From: Candidatus Sulfopaludibacter sp. SbA3
GTDB taxonomy: Bacteria > Acidobacteriota > Terriglobia > 20CM-2-55-15
Reading direction: 5' to 3'
Assembly (NCBI GenBank): GCA_945861845.1
Contig: CAMAWS010000062.1
Span: forward strand, 1 to 10,846
Length of the DNA: 10,846 bases
Within the stretch, counting starts at the first letter, position 1. The number at the start of each line of letters is the position of its first letter. The notes beneath the pieces are model-generated. The model saw only the letters and a list, made by a program, of their open reading frames with translations. It was not told where the DNA came from and made no database searches. Shown here piece after piece: positions 5,402 through 10,846 of the stretch. The translations under genes and the position numbers were made by a program.

Positions 5402-7537
5402 TTACCTGTGAAGCGAGTACGTCACCTTCAACACGAGCGAGCGGTTCGATTTCCCATTGAAGGCGCCTTCGGTATACCGGGTCTCGTTGTAAACGATGAA
5501 GAAATTGTCAATCGTACGGAATATGTAGTTCAAGCGCAGTTGAAGCGCGGCAAGCTGACCCGCGCTGGTGTATTGCAGATAGGCCGAAGTCAACAGACTG
5601 GCCGTAAACGACACGTTGGACCGCAATCCCGCCAGATGGGTGTTGAACGACCCTTCGGCCAGATCCACGTTGTTGTAATTATAAGTCGGGCTGAAGGACA
5701 GGTTCTTGTTCGGCCGCAGCTCTCCAGCGAAGTTCAGCGTATGTCTGAACCCGTCATAGAAGTCGCCTAAATTGAATCCAACCGTGCCGCTCACCTTGCG
5801 TCCGTTATAGGACCTGAACGTCATCACCGATTCGTTCCATTGGTACGCGCCCGCCGGCAACGTAACGCCTGGCCCGATGTTGAATCGGCGCGGTAAACGT
5901 TCGACAACGTTACTGACATCCATTTCTATCCTGTCGCCGCTTTGAAACGACGCCGCGACCTGCATTCGCGATTGCCGGCTCTGCAAGACGCCAGAACTGT
6001 CATGGTATGTCACCGACGTTGGCGTGAGCTCAAGCTGACGAATACCCCGGATGCCGGGCCTGGGCCGCCACGAAATCCGCTCGCCGATCATCCGGTCCCT
6101 GCGGCGCACATACCCAATTCCCGGATTGAAGTTCGGATCAATATTGATGTAATTGATCCCGGCCTCAATCCGGTCGTCGCGCCATTCAATGCCGGCCTGC
6201 CGCGCCCAACTCTTATCGGCGCCAGCCGTTTCCGACGATTTTGCAAATAGCGCACCGATGTTCAGATATCGCTTGAGCACAAACCGGGCGTCGGCCCCGG
6301 CAACACGATTCCAACTGCCGGCGCCCTGCCTGTTGGTCACGATGGCGCCAATGTAGGATCGTCCTAGAATTTCTTTTCGAATCCGGCCAACGGCGTAGTT
6401 CTGGCCTGGGCGGCCGAGATGTGTGCCGGTCTGAACGCTCAGTATTCCCAGGTCGAAGCCCCCAACTTTTCCGGTCATCTTACCGCCGCCGATTAACGGG
6501 ATGCGTTCGCCAGTCTCCGAAAGGCCGATGTTGCGGCTGTAGAACATTTCCACTGGAGGGGGCCCGAGATGCAGAAGGCCGACGCCCATTTTCAGAGAAT
6601 CCGCTCCTTCGATGAAGAACTGCCGTTTTTCGGGAAAGAACAAACTGAATCGCGTCAGGTTCACTTGCTGCGCATCCACTTCGGTCTGGGCGAAATCGGG
6701 ATTCACGGTCAGGTCCGCGGTGAGGTTCGACGTCAGGGAAAATTTCAAATCGTCGATGCCGATGTCATGAATCACTTTCCTGCCAGGAGTGGTCACCGCG
6801 TTGAACCGTTCGATGCCGGTGATGAAGTAAGGCCGTATCCGCAGCCGCTCGGTCTGCCGGATGTTCTGGAGCCCGCCAAGATGGCCGGCCTGCGACACAT
6901 TCGTAAACGCATAGTCGCGATCCCAGCCTGACCAGTAGACGGCTTCATTCTTGCGCTTGATCACGCGCTCAAAGTTCAGTCCCCATGTCTGTTCCGCGGC
7001 GCCCGAAAATCGAAGAATCTTGAACGGTATCGCAATCTCGGCGGACCATCCTTCTGCGGTCAGAATGGCGGAGGCCGTCCACTGCTCATCCCAGTCGGCG
7101 CTGATGATGCGATTTTCGTTGCGGATCAGTCCGTCGAAGCGAGTGCCGCGCGGGTTGATCCGAAAAAGGAAGGCATTCCGATGATCGTGAAACGTGTCAA
7201 GAATGACGGCGAAACTATCGTCCGATTCCAGCGTGTTGTCACGGCGAAGCTCCCCTGCGCGGATCTCATTGGGCGCGCTGTCGATGATCTGAACGCCGAT
7301 GTAGATTTGCGTGTCATCATAAAGGATGCGAACCGTGGTCTGTTCGGTCGCAAGCTCACCCTCGCTCGGCTCCTTTTGACGGAACTCCGTTATCGGAATC
7401 GCGGAAGACCACACGTCATCATTGAGCTGGCCGTCAATTGCCGGCCCACGGGGAACTTTGCGGGTGATCGCATCCTGACCCGAAGCAGTAAAGGGGAGCG
7501 AAAGCAAAACAAAAAGAATACAGAGCAATCTGTGCAT
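5402..7537 (-). CDS. CBM9-DUF5916 outer-membrane beta-barrel protein
   Basis: The 711-residue protein has a Sec signal (MHRLLCILFVLLSLPFTASG, cleavage near residue 20). It is followed by a carbohydrate-binding family 9-like beta-sandwich (about 25-225) that opens with GPAIDGQLNDDVW (31-43) and includes ESDDSFAVILDTF (104-116), NPRGTRFDG (128-136) and WSAEIAIPFKIL (164-175). The rest is a DUF5916 domain: the hallmark stretch runs from LTVNPDFAQTEVDAQQ (276-291) through RFSLFFPEKRQFFIEG (296-311), and then alternating beta strands to the end (VTYSLHR), as in an outer-membrane barrel. The length is normal. The frame is open to 7825, but the signal peptide fixes the start at 7537; no strong SD is seen there. 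The family is common in Acidobacteriota, Bacteroidota and Gemmatimonadota and its role is unproven; a glycan-linked surface function is only suggested by the CBM9 part. Confidence 0.88.
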   Translation of the reverse strand: MHRLLCILFVLLSLPFTASGQDAITRKVPRGPAIDGQLNDDVWSSAIPITEFRQKEPSEGELATEQTTVRILYDDTQIYIGVQIIDSAPNEIRAGELRRDNTLESDDSFAVILDTFHDHRNAFLFRINPRGTRFDGLIRNENRIISADWDEQWTASAILTAEGWSAEIAIPFKILRFSGAAEQTWGLNFERVIKRKNEAVYWSGWDRDYAFTNVSQAGHLGGLQNIRQTERLRIRPYFITGIERFNAVTTPGRKVIHDIGIDDLKFSLTSNLTADLTVNPDFAQTEVDAQQVNLTRFSLFFPEKRQFFIEGADSLKMGVGLLHLGPPPVEMFYSRNIGLSETGERIPLIGGGKMTGKVGGFDLGILSVQTGTHLGRPGQNYAVGRIRKEILGRSYIGAIVTNRQGAGSWNRVAGADARFVLKRYLNIGALFAKSSETAGADKSWARQAGIEWRDDRIEAGINYINIDPNFNPGIGYVRRRDRMIGERISWRPRPGIRGIRQLELTPTSVTYHDSSGVLQSRQSRMQVAASFQSGDRIEMDVSNVVERLPRRFNIGPGVTLPAGAYQWNESVMTFRSYNGRKVSGTVGFNLGDFYDGFRHTLNFAGELRPNKNLSFSPTYNYNNVDLAEGSFNTHLAGLRSNVSFTASLLTSAYLQYTSAGQLAALQLRLNYIFRTIDNFFIVYNETRYTEGAFNGKSNRSLVLKVTYSLHR

Positions 7538-7583
7538 GAGCGCGGGAAGCTTATCAAATGTCACCCTGCAAACCCTATTTCCC

Positions 7584-7612
7584 TTGCCCGCTTCCCGGAT
7601 GATTAATAGAAT
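7584..7612 (+). promoter_or_regulatory. Candidate sigma-70 promoter of the molybdenum hydroxylase operon
   Basis: TTGCCC (7584-7589) and TAGAAT (7607-7612) are spaced by exactly 17 nt, matching TTGACA at 4 of 6 and TATAAT at 5 of 6. Transcription would begin near 7619, giving a leader of about 43 nt to the ATG at 7662, with the AAGGAG SD at 7651-7656. The 124-bp region is shared with the divergent DUF5916 gene, for which no clear promoter was picked. It was chosen by eye, so a chance match is possible. Confidence 0.38.
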
Positions 7613-7661
7613 CGACGCTTCTTTGAAGTCCCAAAACTGTGCAGATTCCCAAGGAGATTCC

Positions 7662-8645
7662 ATGGCGGAAGATAAAGAGCCTCTCCAGGCCAAATCGACC
7701 GAGCAGCAAGAGCCGCAATCGGGCAGCCCACAGGCTGGTTCGAGGCTCACACGGCGCGACTTCCTGATCCGCGGCAACGCCGGGGCAGTCGCGGTTGGCG
7801 TCATCACGGGCGCCGGCCTCGCCACTAACCTGCTAGCCGAGCCGCAGGCGCCTCAGCGGCCGGCTGCTCCACCAGCCCCAGCGGCTCCTTTTGTCACTCG
7901 CAAAGTGACGCTCGACATCGACGGAAAGAAGCACGATGTCAGCGTCGATGTGCGCGACAGTCTCTGGGAGACGCTGAACTATCAACTGGGACAGTCGAAC
8001 TGCAATCTCGGTTGCGATCGCGCGCAGTGCGGCGCCTGCACGGTCCTTGTGGATGGCATGCCCGTGAATGGCTGCGGCCTGCTGACCGCCCGGTATGGGC
8101 GCGGGCAGAAGATCCTGACCGTGGCAGGCATTTCGAAAGGGCCGGGCGTCGAAGGCCTGCATCCGCTTCAGCGCGCGTTCTGGTTCGATGGCGGTTTCCA
8201 ATGCGGTATCTGCACGCGGGGCTTCATCATGTCCGCCTATGCGCTGCTGGAAAAGAACAAGAGCCCGAACACCGAACAAATCAAGGAAGCGCTGTCGGGC
8301 AACATCTGCCGTTGCGGCGAGTACGCGAAGATCATCACCTCCGTCCAGAAGGCGGCTGCGGAGATGCGTGGGGAAAAAGTTACTTACAATGCTCCCCTGA
8401 TTACCGACGCGGCGCCCCTTATCAGCGGGAACACCGTGCCCGGGGTTTCAAGGCAATTCGAATTCGCGACGGCGTTGGGAACGATCGAACAGTTCGACGA
8501 CCTGTCTCTCGAACTGAAGGCGAAGCCTGGAATTCTCGACGTGTCCGGAACAGAACGCACCATAAATCCCGTCTGGGATCCAACCCGACTTGACGAAGCA
8601 AGAGTTCGACAGATTCTTGCTGAATCGGGTCACCCGGTGAGGTAA
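7662..8645 (+). CDS. Tat-exported [2Fe-2S] subunit of a xanthine dehydrogenase-family molybdenum hydroxylase
   Basis: The 327-residue subunit carries electrons from the molybdenum site through two [2Fe-2S] clusters. A hydrophilic leader of about 30 residues precedes the Tat motif TRRDFLIRG (30-38) and a hydrophobic stretch (40-58), then a Pro/Ala-rich linker. The plant-type cluster ligands are C118, C123, C126 and C138 in GCDRAQCGACTVLVDG and the following NGC; C114 is an extra cysteine. The helical-domain cluster uses C181, C184 (QCGIC), C217 and C219 (ICRCGEY). It resembles the small subunits of isoquinoline 1-oxidoreductase-type enzymes. These are usually 150-200 residues; here about 95 extra residues follow the Fe-S domains, ending in a segment that looks like a degenerate HMA-type fold (see findings). 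AAGGAG at 7651-7656 sets the start, although the frame is open to 7536. It lies 4 nt before the molybdopterin subunit gene, in one operon. Confidence 0.9.
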   Translation: MAEDKEPLQAKSTEQQEPQSGSPQAGSRLTRRDFLIRGNAGAVAVGVITGAGLATNLLAEPQAPQRPAAPPAPAAPFVTRKVTLDIDGKKHDVSVDVRDSLWETLNYQLGQSNCNLGCDRAQCGACTVLVDGMPVNGCGLLTARYGRGQKILTVAGISKGPGVEGLHPLQRAFWFDGGFQCGICTRGFIMSAYALLEKNKSPNTEQIKEALSGNICRCGEYAKIITSVQKAAAEMRGEKVTYNAPLITDAAPLISGNTVPGVSRQFEFATALGTIEQFDDLSLELKAKPGILDVSGTERTINPVWDPTRLDEARVRQILAESGHPVR

Positions 8646-8649
8646 TCAA

Positions 8650-10846
8650 ATGTCGCAAAACATCGAACAGAGAGTCGACGCAATTCGGGTTGTTCAGGAT
8701 CCAGCGTATGCGGCCAGTTTGACTGACGCTCAATGGCGCACGCTCGGCACTGATCCGGTATGGAATGAGCTTGTCGGGGAATTCCACGAGATGGCCGCCC
8801 CGGTAATGGCCACCTACGCTGCGCAACTCGGCACACCGGCGACGCAAACTGCGCGCGCCACGCCTGTCTGGCCCGACAAGTTCGAAGTAATCGGGAAGCC
8901 GGTTCCCCGCCTCCATGGCCTGGGCATTGTGACGAGCCTCGGCCAGTACACGGAGAACATGCGGATGAACGGGATGCTTTTTACCCGAACGCTTCGCAGC
9001 CCCCATCCGCACGCGAAGGTAAAGAGCGTAAACATTTCCAAGGCGCAGGCGCTCCGTGGAGTTGTCGCCGTGTTGCATCGGGGAAATCTGCCGGCAGAGT
9101 ACCGGGATGTGAAGCTCGGCGGAGGCCCTCCGGATCGCTTCCTTTTCAATGAAGAGGTATTTGAGGTCGGATCTCCGATAGCTGTCGTCGCGGCCGAGAC
9201 GGAGCATATTGCGGATGAAGCGACGCACCTGATCGAGGTCGAGTATGACGTATTGCCTGCCATGCTCGACATGATGGAAGGCGCCAGCCCCAACGCTTTG
9301 AAGCAGTGGGACAACACCGAGGACGGAACGATCATCGCGAGGACTCCTTCGCTGGTTCGGGGAACTCCCGAAGGAGCGCGTGCCGATGTCAACCTCGACG
9401 CCATCCTTACAAAGCCGACGGAACAGCATTTGTGCCTGGAACTCACGAATTCCCTGATGTATTGGGACGTGGACCGGCTTATCGTCTATTACACCAGCCA
9501 GCACGCGCATGGCTCCCGCGCCGGCCTTTCCCAGGCCTTGAAGATTCCTTCCAACCGCGTGCGGGTTATCCAGAACGGTTACATGGGGTCGGGGTATGGA
9601 TACCGCTCCGGCGTGGACCTGTCTGAAGTGCACTCGGCCATTCTTGCGAAGGTTACCGGGCGTCCCATCAAGAACATGTACACGCGCGAGGAAGACTTCG
9701 TGACGCGCACGCACCGTCCCCAGTTCCGGAATGAAATGAAGATGGGCGTGAATCGCGACGGAACCATTCAGTACGGTCAGTTTCGCGTATTTGCCAACGT
9801 GGGAGCCCAGCGGGCGGGCGCGGCCAACGGCTCCTGGTACAACATGCAGATGTTGTACAAGATCCCGAATTTGAAACTGGACGCGATAGACGTTATGACG
9901 AACAGCTTCAAGTCCGGACCGTATCGCTGCGTCAGCCATCCGAACGGAACATTTGCGCTCGAGATGATGATGGAGCGGGCAGCTTACGGAATTGGCATGG
10001 ATCCTGTCGAGTTCCGGCTTAAGAACCTCAACGAAACCGGCAACCCGGAAACGAAGCTGCCGTTCAGCAACTCGGGAATCCGCGAATGCATCACTTCCGC
10101 CGCTGCTCGAATCGAGTGGAAGGAAAAGTGGCATGCGCCGCGGGCAAAGGAAGTGCGGCCGGGAGTCTTCCATGGGATCGGCCTTGCCGCTCACGCATGC
10201 AGCCATGGCGCCGGAACGAATCCCGCAACGGGCCAGGTTATTGTGAATGCCGACGGCAGCGTTCAATGCGTGTCGGCATGTACCGAGATCGGTCCGGGAC
10301 AGCGTACCGAGATGGCGATGATCGCTGCCGAGGCCCTGGGTGTCCCGTTGACCAAGGTGACAATCGCGTTATATGTCGATACCGACAACACCACTGACTG
10401 CGGCGGCACGAATGGCAGCCGGCAAACCAACACCGGCGGCCGCGGCATCTACGAGGCGGCCATGGACGCCAAGAGACAAATCCTGGTATACGCTGCCGAG
10501 CGGTTTGTAGCGGATGCACGCCGTAATAACCAGGCCCTGCAGATGACGCCCGAACAGTTGGATATCAAGAACGCAGAGGTTTTTGTGAAGGCGGCCCCTG
10601 CAACGAAACTGAGCCTTGAGGCAGTCGTGCAGGCCGCGGGCCTTCCAATTCTTGGCCGGGCAATTTACCGGCAGGACAATGACTGGGAGCGTACGGCATG
10701 GGCATCGCACGCGGCTGAGGTTGAAGTTGACACCGGAATCGGTACCGTCAAGGTTACGAAGTACGTTGCGGCGCACGATGTGGGAAGGTCACTGAATCCT
10801 TTTGCGCTCGAACAGCAGATAGAGGGTGGAGTGGTCATGGCCCTCG
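8650..10846 (+). CDS. Molybdopterin-binding large subunit, xanthine dehydrogenase/aldehyde oxidase family (partial, C-terminus missing)
   Basis: The frame is open for 732 codons and leaves the window. Residues 1-75 are a helical-looking leader without any Sec or Tat signal. The alpha/beta hammerhead domain begins around FEVIGKPVPRLHG (78-90) and contains RTLRSPHPHAKV (113-124). The first molybdopterin domain includes NGYMGSGYGYRSG (309-321), GRPIKNMYTREEDF (337-350) and SGPYRCVSHPNG (422-433), then DPVEFRLKNL (451-460). The second includes EIGPGQRTEMAMIAAEALG (546-564) and GGTNGSRQTNTGG (585-597). The window ends at EQQIEGGVVMAL, before the expected catalytic glutamate near the C-terminus. 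GTGAGG (8637-8642) is a good SD. It forms a hydroxylase with the [2Fe-2S] subunit just upstream and would be carried to the periplasm by that partner's Tat signal. An FAD subunit, if any, is not in view. The substrate is undetermined; an aldehyde or N-heterocycle is the family norm. Confidence 0.92.
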   Translation, partial: MSQNIEQRVDAIRVVQDPAYAASLTDAQWRTLGTDPVWNELVGEFHEMAAPVMATYAAQLGTPATQTARATPVWPDKFEVIGKPVPRLHGLGIVTSLGQYTENMRMNGMLFTRTLRSPHPHAKVKSVNISKAQALRGVVAVLHRGNLPAEYRDVKLGGGPPDRFLFNEEVFEVGSPIAVVAAETEHIADEATHLIEVEYDVLPAMLDMMEGASPNALKQWDNTEDGTIIARTPSLVRGTPEGARADVNLDAILTKPTEQHLCLELTNSLMYWDVDRLIVYYTSQHAHGSRAGLSQALKIPSNRVRVIQNGYMGSGYGYRSGVDLSEVHSAILAKVTGRPIKNMYTREEDFVTRTHRPQFRNEMKMGVNRDGTIQYGQFRVFANVGAQRAGAANGSWYNMQMLYKIPNLKLDAIDVMTNSFKSGPYRCVSHPNGTFALEMMMERAAYGIGMDPVEFRLKNLNETGNPETKLPFSNSGIRECITSAAARIEWKEKWHAPRAKEVRPGVFHGIGLAAHACSHGAGTNPATGQVIVNADGSVQCVSACTEIGPGQRTEMAMIAAEALGVPLTKVTIALYVDTDNTTDCGGTNGSRQTNTGGRGIYEAAMDAKRQILVYAAERFVADARRNNQALQMTPEQLDIKNAEVFVKAAPATKLSLEAVVQAAGLPILGRAIYRQDNDWERTAWASHAAEVEVDTGIGTVKVTKYVAAHDVGRSLNPFALEQQIEGGVVMAL

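Noticed and set aside
7538..7825. Longer N-terminus of the DUF5916 protein starting at 7825
   Set aside because: It would place 96 residues before a clear signal peptide and overlap the start of the [2Fe-2S] subunit gene.
8422..10266. A 614-codon open frame on the minus strand opposite the molybdopterin subunit
   Set aside because: The plus-strand frame has all expected family motifs and an SD. The antisense frame has no recognisable domain, is rich in Arg and His as shadows often are, and also overlaps the end of the [2Fe-2S] subunit gene.

Overview
The window looks like chromosomal DNA of an uncultured soil or sediment bacterium, most likely Acidobacteriota. This is an inference from protein families (a CBM9/DUF5916 outer-membrane protein, a CXXCH protein of a kind common in Acidobacteriota and Planctomycetota, Tat-exported molybdo-hydroxylase subunits, and secreted single-domain enzymes). 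No RNA gene or phylogenetic marker is present to confirm it. Coding density is high, Shine-Dalgarno (SD) sites are usually clear, and the theme is export: seven of the nine genes begin with a Sec or Tat signal. The exceptions are the DUF559 gene and the molybdopterin subunit.

Left part (1-2141, minus strand): the first 19 codons of an unidentified exported protein, preceded by a secreted ComEC-like metallo-beta-lactamase-fold hydrolase, and then an exported class I SAM-dependent methyltransferase. Between the last two lies a 135-bp near-perfect palindrome (1279-1413) with 58-nt arms, flanked by ATC on both sides, which resembles a small non-coding mobile or repeat element.

Middle part (2142-5401): a 46-bp divergent region with a 12-bp AT palindrome drives a Tat-exported class C beta-lactamase/family VIII esterase-like hydrolase on the plus strand. 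It meets, tail to tail and sharing a CTAG stop, a minus-strand exported protein with one haem c motif. Upstream of that gene sits the most unusual object in the window: a small DUF559 (Vsr-like, PD-(D/E)XK) nuclease gene enclosed by 49-bp inverted repeats that differ at one base. The left repeat supplies its SD and the right repeat encodes its C-terminus, so gene and repeats form one cassette.

Right part (5402-10846): a minus-strand CBM9-DUF5916 outer-membrane beta-barrel protein is divergent from a plus-strand operon for a periplasmic molybdenum hydroxylase of the xanthine dehydrogenase/isoquinoline oxidoreductase type. The operon has a Tat-signal [2Fe-2S] subunit with an unusual C-terminal extension, followed 4 nt later by the molybdopterin-binding subunit, which runs off the window. 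The [2Fe-2S] subunit probably carries the cofactor-loaded large subunit through Tat, because the large subunit has no signal of its own. The substrate cannot be told from sequence.

No tRNA, rRNA, CRISPR array, transposase or phage gene was seen.
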